From Ectothiorhodospiraceae bacterium (GTDB lineage Bacteria > Pseudomonadota > Gammaproteobacteria > Nitrococcales > Aquisalimonadaceae), in the NCBI GenBank assembly GCA_020831845.1, contig JAFIFV010000097.1, positions 62,001-126,000 on the forward strand: DNA of 64,000 nt. The letters run 5' to 3'. Below are positions 31,367 to 40,896 of this stretch, piece after piece. Made by a program: the position numbers and the translations under genes. Below the pieces are notes generated by a model. It was not told the origin of the DNA. It did not search any database and saw nothing but the letters and a program-made list of their open reading frames with translations. Each line of letters opens with the position of its first letter. Position 1 is the stretch's first letter.

Positions 31367-32539
31367 ATGCCCGAGCAATACCATCATGGCGTTCGCGTGC
31401 TGGAGATCAACGAAGGCACCCGGCCGATTCGTACCGTCTCGACGGCCGTGATCGGCATGGTCGCAACCGGCGCCGACGCGGACGCGGAGACGTTCCCTCT
31501 CAACAGGCCGGTGCTGGTCACCGACATCCACGGCGCGATGGGCAAGGCCGGTGACAGCGGCTCTCTGGCACGTTCCCTGGATGCCATCGCCTCCCAGACC
31601 AAGCCGGTAACCGTCGTGGTGCGCGTGGAGGAAGGCGAGACCGACGAAGAGACCACCACCAACATCATCGGCACCGTCGAGGAAAACGGGCAGAAAACCG
31701 GCCTCAAGGCCCTGCTCACGGCGGAGCAAAAATTCGGCGTGAAGCCGAGGATCCTGGGCGTGCCGGAGTTCGATACCCAGGATGTCACCAACGAGCTGAT
31801 CACCATCGCCGAGCGCCTGCGCGGCTTCGTCTACGCCAACGCATACGGCAGCACCACGAAGGAGGACGCCGCCGATTACCGCGAACTCTTCGGCGCACGC
31901 GAGCTCATGCTGATCTGGCCAGACTTCGAGGCCTTCGATGTGGCCGCGGAGGAGACGCGGCAGGCCTCCGCCGTTGCCCGTGCACTGGGCCTGCGCGCCA
32001 GGATTGACATGGAGACCGGATGGCACAAGACCCTCTCCAACGTCCCGGTCAACGGCGTCTCCGGCATCAACAAGGATGTGAGCTGGGATTTGCAGGACCC
32101 CAACACCGACGCCGGCTACCTGAACGAAGCCGACGTGACCACCCTGATCAATCGCGAGGGGTTCCGGTTCTGGGGCTCTCGCACCTGCGCGGACGATCCG
32201 CTGTTTGCCTTCGAGAACTACACCCGCACGGCCCAGGTGCTGATGGACACCATGGCCGAGGCGCACTTCTGGGCCGTGGACCGTCCCCTGCACCCGTCCC
32301 TGGCCCGGGACATCATCGAGGGCATCCGAGCCGCCGGCCGGCGCCTGGTACGGGCCGGCTACCTGCTCGGTTTCGACGCCTGGTTCGATGACGAGGTCAA
32401 CACGCCGGACACCCTGAAAGCCGGCAAGCTCTTCATCGACTACGACTACACGCCGGTGCCGCCGCTGGAGAACCTGCTGCTGCAGCAGCGCATCACCGAT
32501 CGGTACCTGGTGGACTTCGCCAGCCGCATCAACGCGTAA
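31367..32539 (+). CDS. FI: Tail sheath protein FI
   Basis: 390 residues (P2 FI 396). The ATG at 31367 with AGGAG upstream begins MPEQYHHGVRVLEINEGTRP; VSTAVIGMVATGADAD and INREGFRFWGSRTCADDPLF are sheath signatures. It forms the contractile outer tube. An in-frame codon 48 bp upstream is less likely. Confidence 0.96.
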   Translation: MPEQYHHGVRVLEINEGTRPIRTVSTAVIGMVATGADADAETFPLNRPVLVTDIHGAMGKAGDSGSLARSLDAIASQTKPVTVVVRVEEGETDEETTTNIIGTVEENGQKTGLKALLTAEQKFGVKPRILGVPEFDTQDVTNELITIAERLRGFVYANAYGSTTKEDAADYRELFGARELMLIWPDFEAFDVAAEETRQASAVARALGLRARIDMETGWHKTLSNVPVNGVSGINKDVSWDLQDPNTDAGYLNEADVTTLINREGFRFWGSRTCADDPLFAFENYTRTAQVLMDTMAEAHFWAVDRPLHPSLARDIIEGIRAAGRRLVRAGYLLGFDAWFDDEVNTPDTLKAGKLFIDYDYTPVPPLENLLLQQRITDRYLVDFASRINA

Positions 32540-32553
32540 GGAGCGACACAGAC

Positions 32554-33063
32554 ATGGCACTCCCCAAGAAGCTGCGTGACTTCAACCTCTTCGGCGACGG
32601 CAACAACTGGCAGGGGCAGATCGCCGAGCTGGAGCTGCCCACCCTGGCGCGAAACATGGAAGAGTATCGGGGTGGCGGCATGGATGCCCCCGTGGACATC
32701 GACATGGGCCAGGAGAAGATGGAGTTCCAGTGGACCTCCGGCGGGATGATCTCCGAGATCTTCGACGGCTTCGGCAGCTCCGCCCTGGACAACAACATGC
32801 TCCGCTTCGCCGGAGCCTACCTGCGTGACGACACCAACGAGACGTCCGCCGTGGAGATCGTGGTCCAGGGCCGTCACCGCGAGATCAACATGGGCACGGC
32901 CAAGAACGGCGAGAACAACGAGATCCAGGTCACCACCACGCTCAGCTACTACAAGCTGACCATCGATGGCGAGGAGATCCTGGAAATCGACGTGCCCGGC
33001 TACGTATTCAGGGTGCGCGGCGAGGATATGCTCGCCGCCCGCCGTGAAGCCATCGGCCTGTAA
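32554..33063 (+). CDS. FII: Tail tube protein FII
   Basis: 169 residues (P2 172). MALPKKLRDFNLFGDGNNWQ opens the chain; EITLPKL-like ELELPTLARNMEEYRGGGMD follows. It forms the inner tube through which DNA passes. 14 bp after the sheath gene. Confidence 0.96.
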   Translation: MALPKKLRDFNLFGDGNNWQGQIAELELPTLARNMEEYRGGGMDAPVDIDMGQEKMEFQWTSGGMISEIFDGFGSSALDNNMLRFAGAYLRDDTNETSAVEIVVQGRHREINMGTAKNGENNEIQVTTTLSYYKLTIDGEEILEIDVPGYVFRVRGEDMLAARREAIGL

Positions 33064-33083
33064 CCAGGAGGAGCACCCGGCCC

Positions 33084-33386
33084 ATGAGTAAAGCCGTTAC
33101 CGAAACCATCACCCTCGACACCCCCATCACGCGGGAGAAGGGCGAGATCGCCGAGATTCAGTTGCGCAAACCCACCGCCGGCGAACTGCGCGGCCTGAAC
33201 CTGGCCGATCTGCTGCAGATGGACGTGAACTCGCTCACCAAGGTCCTGCCCCGCATCAGCAACCCCACCGTCCACGAGGCGGAGGTGCGCGCGATGGATC
33301 CGGCCGACCTGGTCCAGCTGGGCGGGGCCGTCGCGGGTTTTTTGCTCTCGAAGGCGCAGAAGGGCGAAAGCTTCCCCTCTGCGTAG
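33084..33386 (+). CDS. E: Tail assembly chaperone E
   Basis: 100 residues. TITLDTPITREKGEIAEIQL and KPTAGELRGLNLADLLQMDV are typical of P2 gpE. It is the upstream, unshifted product of a pair in which a -1 frameshift at 33338-33344 yields the longer E-E' protein; together they chaperone the tape-measure protein. Confidence 0.95.
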   Translation: MSKAVTETITLDTPITREKGEIAEIQLRKPTAGELRGLNLADLLQMDVNSLTKVLPRISNPTVHEAEVRAMDPADLVQLGGAVAGFLLSKAQKGESFPSA

Positions 33387-33511
33387 AAGACCCCATGGCC
33401 GATCTGGCGGCCGTATTCCACTGGCCGCCAGACACCATGGACAACTTCACCCTCACCGAACTGATGGACTGGCGCGAGCGCGCCCGTAAACGCAGCGGCG
33501 CGGAGGATTGA
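33338..33511 (+). CDS. E': E' extension made by -1 frameshift in a T6G slippery site
   Basis: The slippery TTTTTTG lies at 33338-33344, in codons GGT-TTT-TTG of E. A -1 shift there enters the frame that runs through an internal ATG at 33395 (MADLAAVFHWPPDTMDNFTL, 38 residues, GpE-family C-terminus) to the stop at 33509-33511. P2 uses the same T6G signal. The E' stop overlaps the T start (TGATG). Confidence 0.9.
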   Translation, partial: FFALEGAEGRKLPLCVEDPMADLAAVFHWPPDTMDNFTLTELMDWRERARKRSGAED

Positions 33512-36039
33512 TGGCCCGAAACCTCCACCTTCAAGTACTCCTCCAAGCCGTCGACCGCGCCACCGCCCCCCTGAAGCGTATCCGCGAGGGTTCCGGCGGC
33601 ACCGCCCGGGCCCTGCGCGCCAGTCGCGACGAACTCCGGCAGCTTGAGCAGACCCAGCGCAACCTGCGAGGCTTCTCGGAAATGCGTCGGCAGCTTCCGC
33701 AAACCGCCCGGGCGCTGCAGGACAAGCAGCGGCGCGTCGCCGAACTCACCCGCGAGATTCGCAACACCAGCGGCCCGACCAGGCAATTGGAGCGTCAGCG
33801 GGCGGCGGCCATCCGGCAGGCGCGTGAACTGAAGCAGCGCTACCAGGATGAACAGCGTCAGCTCCACCAACTGCGCGGCAGCGTGCAGAACGCCGCCGGT
33901 CTGACCGGCACACTCAGCGACCGGCAGCGCCAGCTCTCGCAGCGCATGCAGGAAGCCAACCGCAGCATCGAACAGCAGAAGGCCCGGCTGGCGCAGCTCG
34001 CGCAACAGCAGCGGCGCGTGGACGAGGCGCGGGAACGGCGTGACGCCAGCATCGCCCGGGCCCGCTCCATGGCCGGTACTGGTGCGCGGATGGTCGCCGC
34101 CGGCAGCGGCATCCTCTACGCCGGCAGCCGCATCATGGCTCCGGGGTTCGACTTCGACGCCGCCATGAGCCGGGTCCAGGCGCTCTCCCGCCTTGAGCGG
34201 GATGATCCGCGCATGGCCGCGTTGCGCGCCCAGGCCCGCGAGCTGGGTGCGGCAACCACGTTCAGCGCCACCGAGGCCGCCGGCGCGCAGGGCTTTCTCG
34301 CCATGGCGGGCTTCGACCCGGAGAGCATCCGCGCAGCCATGCCCGACATGCTCGCCTTGGCCCAGGCGAACGAGGCGGACCTGGCCCAGGCGGCCGACAT
34401 CGCGTCAAACATTCTCTCCGGCTTCGGCCTCGAGGCCGACCAGATGGGCCGTCTCGGAGACGTGCTCACCGCCACCACCACGCGGGCCAACGTCAACCTG
34501 AACATGCTCGGGGAGACGATGAAGTACGTGGCGCCGGTAGCGCGGGACCTCGGCGTGTCCATCGAGGAATCCGCCGCCATGGCGGGCCTGCTCGGCAATG
34601 TCGGCATTCAGGGCAGCCAGGCTGGCACCGTTATGCGCGAGATGCTGAACCGTCTGACCAATCAGACGGGGCCCGCCCGGGAGGCCATCCAGGCCCTCGG
34701 GCTGGAAGTGCGTGACGCTGCCGGCAACCTGCGACCCGTCCCTGACATCCTGGCGGACGCCGCCCATGCAACGCGCGACCTGGGCTCCGCCGAGCGCGCC
34801 GAGGCCTTGCAGCAGATCTTCGGGACCCGCGCCGGCTCCGGCGTCGCCGAGCTCATTAAGCAGCAGGGCGTGGAGGGAATCACCGAGTTCGTGGACCTGC
34901 TCCGGGGCGCGGCCGGTGAGAACCAGCGGGTGGCCAGCACCATGACGGACAACGTTCGGGGCGACCTGGCGGCGCTGCGCTCGGCCTGGCAGGAACTCGG
35001 GATCGCGGTGAGCGAGACCAACGACGGCCCTCTTCGCTCGCTCATCCACGGGATCACCGACACGGTGCGCCGGATCGGCAACTGGACTGCCGCAAATCCA
35101 CAGCTTGCCGCCACGATCACCCGGGCCGTGGCTGTGGTCGCCGCGCTCACCGCCGCCATAGGCGCCATCCTCCTGGTTCTCTCCCCGCTGCTCATCGGGC
35201 TGGCCATGACGCGCTTCGGCTTCGCGATGCTGGCGATCCGGGGGGCCGGCGTTGTCGCCGCCCTGGGGCGTATGGCCGCCGTGGCCATACCAGCTCTGGT
35301 CAAGGCCCTCGCCGTCCTGGGCAAGGCCGTGCTGGCTCACCCCATCGTGGCGCTGATCGCCGCGATCGCCGTCGGGGCAATCTGGATCTGGCGCAACTGG
35401 GAAGAGATCGGCCCGAAGATGGCTGAGCTGTGGGATTACCTCCGAGAGCTGGCCAGCAGCTTCCTCGATTGGTTCCGGGATCGGTTCGAGGCACTGATGG
35501 GCTGGTTCCTGGATATGCCCGGGCGCTGGCGGGAGATTGGCGGCGATATGGTCGACGGAATTGGCCAGGGTATCCGGGATAAGCTCGGCGAGCTGCGCGA
35601 GTCGGTGCAGGGGGCGGCGTCCAGCGCTGCCGGGTGGTTCAAGGAGCGCCTGGGTATCCGCTCCCCTTCCCGGGTGTTCGCCGAGGCCGGGCGGGACACC
35701 ATGGCGGGCTACGAACTGGGGCTTGCGCGCTCGGAGCAGGAGCCGCTCAGGCAGCTCACGCGATTCAGCCGACGCCTGCGCCAGACCGCCGCCGGGCTCA
35801 CGCTGAGCGCGGCGACCGCACTACCGGCCGCCGCCGGCGTGCAGTTCGATACGCGCGCGCCTATCGCGGCAGCAACGGTCGCTACGGCGCCGGCCGCCGG
35901 CGACACCATCACCATTCACGTGCACGCCGCGCCCGGCATGAGCGAGGCCGAGATTGCGCGTCAGGTTGAGCGCTTGCTCGCCAAGCGCGACCGGGAGAAA
36001 GCAGCGCGGCGCCGATCCGCCCTGTACGACACGGAGTAA
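33511..36039 (+). CDS. T: Tape-measure protein T
   Basis: 842 residues. The first 170 residues are coiled coil (RELKQRYQDEQRQLHQL). Residues about 210-520 are the TP901 tape-measure domain (FDFDAAMSRVQALSRLERDD, GAATTFSATEAAGAQGFLAM, LLGNVGIQGSQAGTVMREML). Two hydrophobic stretches follow (about 530-640), and the end is Ala-rich. The length sets the tail length; P2 T is 815 residues. It starts directly at the E' stop. Confidence 0.95.
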   Translation: MARNLHLQVLLQAVDRATAPLKRIREGSGGTARALRASRDELRQLEQTQRNLRGFSEMRRQLPQTARALQDKQRRVAELTREIRNTSGPTRQLERQRAAAIRQARELKQRYQDEQRQLHQLRGSVQNAAGLTGTLSDRQRQLSQRMQEANRSIEQQKARLAQLAQQQRRVDEARERRDASIARARSMAGTGARMVAAGSGILYAGSRIMAPGFDFDAAMSRVQALSRLERDDPRMAALRAQARELGAATTFSATEAAGAQGFLAMAGFDPESIRAAMPDMLALAQANEADLAQAADIASNILSGFGLEADQMGRLGDVLTATTTRANVNLNMLGETMKYVAPVARDLGVSIEESAAMAGLLGNVGIQGSQAGTVMREMLNRLTNQTGPAREAIQALGLEVRDAAGNLRPVPDILADAAHATRDLGSAERAEALQQIFGTRAGSGVAELIKQQGVEGITEFVDLLRGAAGENQRVASTMTDNVRGDLAALRSAWQELGIAVSETNDGPLRSLIHGITDTVRRIGNWTAANPQLAATITRAVAVVAALTAAIGAILLVLSPLLIGLAMTRFGFAMLAIRGAGVVAALGRMAAVAIPALVKALAVLGKAVLAHPIVALIAAIAVGAIWIWRNWEEIGPKMAELWDYLRELASSFLDWFRDRFEALMGWFLDMPGRWREIGGDMVDGIGQGIRDKLGELRESVQGAASSAAGWFKERLGIRSPSRVFAEAGRDTMAGYELGLARSEQEPLRQLTRFSRRLRQTAAGLTLSAATALPAAAGVQFDTRAPIAAATVATAPAAGDTITIHVHAAPGMSEAEIARQVERLLAKRDREKAARRRSALYDTE

Positions 36040-36045
36040 CCCGCC

Positions 36046-36534
36046 ATGATGATGGCCCTGGGATTGTTCGTCTTCGACGTGCCGACCGCCGCCTACCAGG
36101 AGCTGCAGCGCAGCACCAACTGGCGGCATGCCATGCAAAACCGCGTCGGCCAACGGCCGGCCTACCAGTATCTGGGCCCCGGTGAGGACACCATCCGCCT
36201 CTCGGGCGTGCTCATGCCCGAATTCACCGGCGGCCGCGTCTCGCTGGACCTGATCCGCGTCATGGCCGAAGGCGGGCGGGCCTGGCCGCTCGTGGAGGGC
36301 ACCGGACGCATCTACGGGCTATGGGCCGTCACCCGCGTGGACGAGACGGACAGCGTCTTCTTCCGGGACGGAGTCCCGCGTCGGATCGACTTCGAGCTGG
36401 CACTCACCCGGGTGGACGATGACAGGATCGACCTTCTTGGCACGGCGGCGAACGCAGGCCTCGGCGCCGTCACCAGGGCCATGTCCCGTACCGCCAACCG
36501 CGTACGCGACCGACTGGAGATCCCCCGCCCGTGA
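36046..36534 (+). CDS. U: Tail protein U
   Basis: 162 residues (P2 159). MMALGLFVFDVPTAAYQELQRS and GEDTIRLSGVLMPEFTGG are family signatures. Essential tail assembly factor. Several ATGs stand at the start (36046, 36049, 36052). Overlaps D by 4 bp. Confidence 0.94.
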   Translation: MMMALGLFVFDVPTAAYQELQRSTNWRHAMQNRVGQRPAYQYLGPGEDTIRLSGVLMPEFTGGRVSLDLIRVMAEGGRAWPLVEGTGRIYGLWAVTRVDETDSVFFRDGVPRRIDFELALTRVDDDRIDLLGTAANAGLGAVTRAMSRTANRVRDRLEIPRP

Positions 36535-37532
36535 TACCCGCCGACCACACCCACCGTGCGCCCAGCTACCGCCTGGTGGTGGACGGAATCGACATCAGCC
36601 CCACGATCAATGGTCGGTTGGTCAGCCTGGTCATCACGGAGAATCGCGGCATCGAGGCCGATACCCTGGATCTTACTCTGGCCGATCACGACGGCGCCGT
36701 GGAGCTGCCGCCCACCGGCGCCGAGATCACGGCGGCGATCGGCTGGGACGGCGAACTGGTCGAGAAAGGCTCGTACATCGTGGACGAGATCGAGCATAGC
36801 GGCTCGCCGGACCAGGTGCTGATTCGCGCCCGCAGCGCGGACATGCGCGGCGGGCTCCCGGGCCAGAAAAGTCGTAGCTGGCACGACACCACCGTGGCGG
36901 AGATCGTGGAGGAGATCGCCAAGGAACACGGGCTTGAGCCGAAGTTGGGCGAGCATCTCGGCGGCATCCGCGTACGCCATATCGACCAGACCAGCGAGAG
37001 CGACCTCCACCTGCTGACGCGCCTAGCCGAGCGGTACGACGCCATCGCTGCCGTGAAAGCGGGCAGGCTACTGTTCATTCCCGCAGCCGCAGCCAGCACG
37101 GCAAGTGGAGAGCCCCTGCCACCGATCACCTTACGGCGCCACGACGCCGACCAGCACCGCTACGTGAAGGCTGATCGGGACGCCTATACCGGCGTGAGGG
37201 CGTACTGGAACGACACTTCCGGTGGCCGCCGCGAGAAGGTGGTGGCGGGCACCGAGGGCAACCCCAAGGAGTTGCGCCCGACCTACGCCACAAAAGAGGA
37301 TGCCCTCGCTGCAGCCAGGGCGGAATTCCGGAGGCTGCAGCGGGGAGCGGCTGAATTCTCCCTTGTGCTAGCGTTAGGACGGGCGGAGCTTGCGCCCGAG
37401 ACGCCCATTACCGCTCAAGGATGGAAGCCGCAGATCGATGGCACCACCTGGATAGCGGTGAGGGTTAAGCACGATTTGAATGACAGCGGGTTAATCAGTA
37501 GCTTCCAGGCGGAAGCATCAGTAGCTCCATAA
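36531..37532 (+). CDS. D: Tail hub protein D
   Basis: 333 residues (P2 387). GTG start in overlap with U. YRLVVDGIDISPTINGRLVS at the N-terminus and RVRHIDQTSESDLHLLTRLA in the middle match the gp27-like hub of P2 tails. Last gene of the F operon; beyond it the base composition drops sharply into the restriction-modification island. Confidence 0.94.
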   Translation: MIPADHTHRAPSYRLVVDGIDISPTINGRLVSLVITENRGIEADTLDLTLADHDGAVELPPTGAEITAAIGWDGELVEKGSYIVDEIEHSGSPDQVLIRARSADMRGGLPGQKSRSWHDTTVAEIVEEIAKEHGLEPKLGEHLGGIRVRHIDQTSESDLHLLTRLAERYDAIAAVKAGRLLFIPAAAASTASGEPLPPITLRRHDADQHRYVKADRDAYTGVRAYWNDTSGGRREKVVAGTEGNPKELRPTYATKEDALAAARAEFRRLQRGAAEFSLVLALGRAELAPETPITAQGWKPQIDGTTWIAVRVKHDLNDSGLISSFQAEASVAP

Positions 37533-37678
37533 ACGTGGCCCACAGAAGTGGCCGCCTGGTTTATAGAACTTGTTCTTGACTGGAGGATGGGTGAACGTTA
37601 TGAAGCAGGCTAACGTCTAAAGCGGAACTGAAGCGCCGCAGGTGATAAGCTTCCACATTTTCATTCGGGGGAACTAAC

Positions 37679-38614
37679 TTGAGGACCGCGATTTCACTGT
37701 TCACCGGGTGCGGCGGTTCAGATACGGGGCTGATTCGTGCTGGATTTGACGTAGTGATGGCTAACGACATCCTTCCATATGCAGCCGAAGTCTATCATGC
37801 GAACCTTCCTGATACTGACTATCGGGTCGCTCCTGTGGAGGAGTTGAAATCGTTCCCGAAGGCTGACCTCTTGGCAGGCTGCTACCCATGTCAGGGGTTC
37901 TCGCAAGGAGGCGCCCGACAAGCCGACCGAACGATCAATCGCCTGTACTTGCAGTTCGCGCGGGTGCTAAACGCCGTTAAGCCACGCGCATTTGTTGTTG
38001 AAAACGTATCAGGGATGAAACGGGCGGATTTCAAACACTTGCTAGACCATCAAGTCGAGGTGTTTACAGAAGCCGGCTACGAGGTTAGTTGGGACCTGTT
38101 AAATGCGGTGAACTTTGGCGTCCCTCAAGAGAGAAAGCGGATATTCATCGTTGGCATCCGAAACGATATAAATGCCGAATATCGTTTCCCAGAACCTACC
38201 CACGGCCCCGAAAAAGGGCAACGTTATATGAGTATCCGGGATGCGATAGACGGCATGCCAGAGTGGCCCGTTGGTGAGTTCTTGGATGACCCATTTCACT
38301 GGTACTACTTATCAAGGAATCGCTGGCGGTCGTGGGAAGAACCGAGCAAAACAGTGGTGAGCCACCCCCGCCATATGCCTTTGCATCCTATGAGCCCGCC
38401 GTTGCGGCGGGTGCACACGGATTGCTGGGAGTGGAAGCATGACGGACCAAAGCGACGGTTTTCATACCATGAGGCGGCCCGCCTTCAAGGCTTCCCGAAA
38501 GGTTTCGCTTTTCCGGACACTGCGGGTTTGCGCACCAAGTACAAGGTGGTGGGAAACGCTGTGCCTCCCCCCTTGTTCGAGGCAGTAGCAAGAGCCCTCC
38601 CGGACATATGGTGA
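37679..38614 (+). CDS. DNA cytosine-5 methyltransferase
   Basis: 311 residues. All main C5 motifs are visible: I (SLFTGCGGSDTGL), IV with the catalytic Cys71 (CYPCQGFSQGG), VI (VVENVSG, E109), VIII (PQERKRIFIVG), IX (ARLQGFP) and X (VVGNAVPPPL). It methylates a cytosine in an unknown target. The start is a TTG with GGGGGAA upstream. It ends 2 bp from the convergent nuclease-like gene and is the modification part of a restriction island with GC content well below the phage genes on either side. Confidence 0.93.
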   Translation: MRTAISLFTGCGGSDTGLIRAGFDVVMANDILPYAAEVYHANLPDTDYRVAPVEELKSFPKADLLAGCYPCQGFSQGGARQADRTINRLYLQFARVLNAVKPRAFVVENVSGMKRADFKHLLDHQVEVFTEAGYEVSWDLLNAVNFGVPQERKRIFIVGIRNDINAEYRFPEPTHGPEKGQRYMSIRDAIDGMPEWPVGEFLDDPFHWYYLSRNRWRSWEEPSKTVVSHPRHMPLHPMSPPLRRVHTDCWEWKHDGPKRRFSYHEAARLQGFPKGFAFPDTAGLRTKYKVVGNAVPPPLFEAVARALPDIW

Positions 38615-38616
38615 AT

Positions 38617-39633
38617 TTACGCTGCAGCCGAATCCTTGACCAATTGAATTAAGTCATCAAGGTCTTGCGCAACGTTAGCTTCCAAGCGATCAGCGCTTCC
38701 GGCCTCGTTTTCTGCAAGAAGGGTTAATCTCACGCGATCGAACACCAGTCCTGCTCGTTGACTCGCGTCGATAAGCATAGCATCAGTAACATAATATGGT
38801 GTGCAGAAGACTCTGACTGGCTCCACCATTGTCATCGGATTAAACCACTTACGCAGCCTCTTGAAATCGGGCTCAATATCACCGAACTTGGTAGACCAGT
38901 CATTCCCACATGCACATTGTCCCAATAAAAAGAGATTACCTTGTCGCCTGTCCGCAAAGGGCCTCCAAGCAACGAAATCGAGACCTTCATCTTTGGTGTG
39001 GGCCGGATTCGGATCATCTGGCAGGTGATTGTCTGGCTGCCAAGCCCATTCCAACGTTTGCTCTGCGAGAGAAGACATTAAGCCCTTGAAACGTGGACTA
39101 GCTCCACCCTGACGAGGCCAGCCTGTATGATACGAGCGGCTATCTGTTCCACCTAGATACAGTTCAATAACGCTCCTAGAAATATGCTCAAAAGCTTGAG
39201 GAAGCCGATTAAACGGCTCCTTCGAAAGACCGGTTGTTACATTACAGACAGCGAGACAAAACTCGTACACTTTCGTTTCACTAGGCACATAGAAGAGACT
39301 GTTTCCCTGCATGCGGAATGGATAATGATCACCAAGCAGTTCTTGTCGCCGGGTGATGTTCTGTAATATGCGGCCCGCAGCCTCTTCAGTCTCTAGGTCA
39401 GTTCGCTGCCATCCTTCAAGCCCAGATAGCTCTGGCTCAGGGTCGAAATCGTCCATCGAATCAGCGACCCTATCATCGTAAATACCTGACTCGAAAACGG
39501 CTGACCCTGAAATCATCGCGCTAAATTCGGCCTGATCCGCATCATCTGCTGTACGTTGATCAAATAGCCGTTCAGTATACGGACCAGATCTACTCCCCGT
39601 CGCCACTCGAGGCCTCCTGAAGCTGTCTATCAA
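38617..39633 (-). CDS. Probable restriction endonuclease (PD-(D/E)XK-like)
   Basis: 338 residues. The segment EGLDFVAWRPFADRRQGNLF followed by LLGQCACGNDW (about residues 218-250) has the D...(Q/E)xC/K spacing of restriction-like nuclease cores. The surroundings are helical, with no helicase motif. It overlaps the ParB-like gene by 44 bp and faces the C5 methylase. Partner of a modification enzyme and convergent placement make it the best candidate for the cutting subunit. The start at 39633 is TTG and uncertain; an ATG at 39516 is an alternative. Confidence 0.6.
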   Translation of the reverse strand: MIDSFRRPRVATGSRSGPYTERLFDQRTADDADQAEFSAMISGSAVFESGIYDDRVADSMDDFDPEPELSGLEGWQRTDLETEEAAGRILQNITRRQELLGDHYPFRMQGNSLFYVPSETKVYEFCLAVCNVTTGLSKEPFNRLPQAFEHISRSVIELYLGGTDSRSYHTGWPRQGGASPRFKGLMSSLAEQTLEWAWQPDNHLPDDPNPAHTKDEGLDFVAWRPFADRRQGNLFLLGQCACGNDWSTKFGDIEPDFKRLRKWFNPMTMVEPVRVFCTPYYVTDAMLIDASQRAGLVFDRVRLTLLAENEAGSADRLEANVAQDLDDLIQLVKDSAAA

Positions 39634-40744
39634 CCTGCGTCGCCAGCCTTTTTACTTTGGCGCTCGATTCTGTAAACTTCCCTGCAACTGCCGCCGGCAC
39701 TTCTTGCTCCGTTAATCGTGTATTTATATCACTTAAAGCGTCGCGTGCCTCCATCAGACCGGATGCCAAACGCTCCTCTAGTGGCTGAGTTATCTTACTG
39801 ATATCCCGAAGAGATTTACCTTGCTTGAGCAAGGTCATTTTTTCTGGGCTTGCGACAATAGTCGCCAACTCTCCCAGTTGACGCGAATCGTCGATCGCCG
39901 AATTGAGACCTTTCGCTTTGTCGCCGAACATTGCCCGCGTAATTACGGCCGCATCATCTAATTTTTGCGCTGGAATCGGCTGTTCGGCGCGCGGATCTTC
40001 GTCAATCTCGAGAAAAGTACGTACGGAGTTGTAGCCGAGTATTGTGTACACCCATGAGAATGGATAGGCCGTGTTGCTCCCCCGCCCTTTACGAACACTG
40101 TTCTCAGCGTGGAATCGACCTTCTTGTTCAAGCTGCCTGATAAAATGGTAACCTTCTAAGAGCCTCGCGACTGTCCTGTGCTGGTCACCGATCATCGTGG
40201 CTACATCAGCTGTATCCATGCCCGTTTCGACTACGCGGGCAATCCATACGGCCTTGGCATATGAATCCCAAGGCTGTGCTGAGGCAATATGGCGGACACC
40301 CAGGTAGGAAAGCAATGAACGCTGATGATCATCCTCGGAAAAAACAATGACTGGAACTGGGTTGACCGTAGGGCTTCCATGAGCCTCATGCACTGCATGG
40401 AAGTGCTCCGTGCGGGGACGATGGTTCCTCGCCCGGTCATCGCCTGTAAGGATGAGGCAGGCTGCCAGTCTCCGATTACCTTCCGCTACAATTAATTTAT
40501 CTGTGCCTGGTTCAGGCCGGCAAACAAGAGGTTCCGCCGCGAAATAGCCATTCACTGCTAGCGAGCTAAGTACGTCGTCAACTCCGAAAGTCGTTACGAT
40601 GTAATCAACAATCTCAGTTTGGTTGACCCGGGTACGGTCTTGTAGCCCAAACCGAGGATTATCCTTATCTAGAAGAAGGCGATCGAGCCACTCGTGCGTG
40701 ACGCCGCCCTCCCCAGATTCCGGTGTTTCCCCATCGGCCATGGT
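39590..40744 (-). CDS. ParB N-domain protein of the restriction island
   Basis: 384 residues from the ATG at 40744 (GGGAGC upstream). Residues about 15-130 form a ParB/sulfiredoxin-like N-terminal domain: LDKDNPRF, then VNGYFAAEPLVCRPEPG..KLIVAEGNRRLAACLIL with the GNRR box. A helical region with an HTH-like segment (TADVATMIGDQHRTVARLL) follows, and the C-terminal 120 residues are charged and coiled. ParB-fold domains bind CTP or act as nucleases or ATPases in other defence systems. Overlap with the nuclease-like gene suggests a complex with it. Confidence 0.75.
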   Translation of the reverse strand, partial: TMADGETPESGEGGVTHEWLDRLLLDKDNPRFGLQDRTRVNQTEIVDYIVTTFGVDDVLSSLAVNGYFAAEPLVCRPEPGTDKLIVAEGNRRLAACLILTGDDRARNHRPRTEHFHAVHEAHGSPTVNPVPVIVFSEDDHQRSLLSYLGVRHIASAQPWDSYAKAVWIARVVETGMDTADVATMIGDQHRTVARLLEGYHFIRQLEQEGRFHAENSVRKGRGSNTAYPFSWVYTILGYNSVRTFLEIDEDPRAEQPIPAQKLDDAAVITRAMFGDKAKGLNSAIDDSRQLGELATIVASPEKMTLLKQGKSLRDISKITQPLEERLASGLMEARDALSDINTRLTEQEVPAAVAGKFTESSAKVKRLATQVDRQLQEASSGDGE

Positions 40745-40896
40745 GTCGCTCCCAATATAAGGATGCCGCCCGAAGACAAATCTTAGGCGGCGGTCAAATG
40801 ATTGGCTTTCCCACTTCACAGGAACCTTGCAAGTACAACAAGCTTCCTTTTACTTCCCTGTGTAGCCGGGTGGAACTTATTTTGTGCCCGCGGACA

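Noticed and set aside
37533-37600. Terminator after gene D
   Set aside because: The GTGGCC repeats around 37535-37552 are mostly direct and give only a weak 4-bp stem without a T-run.
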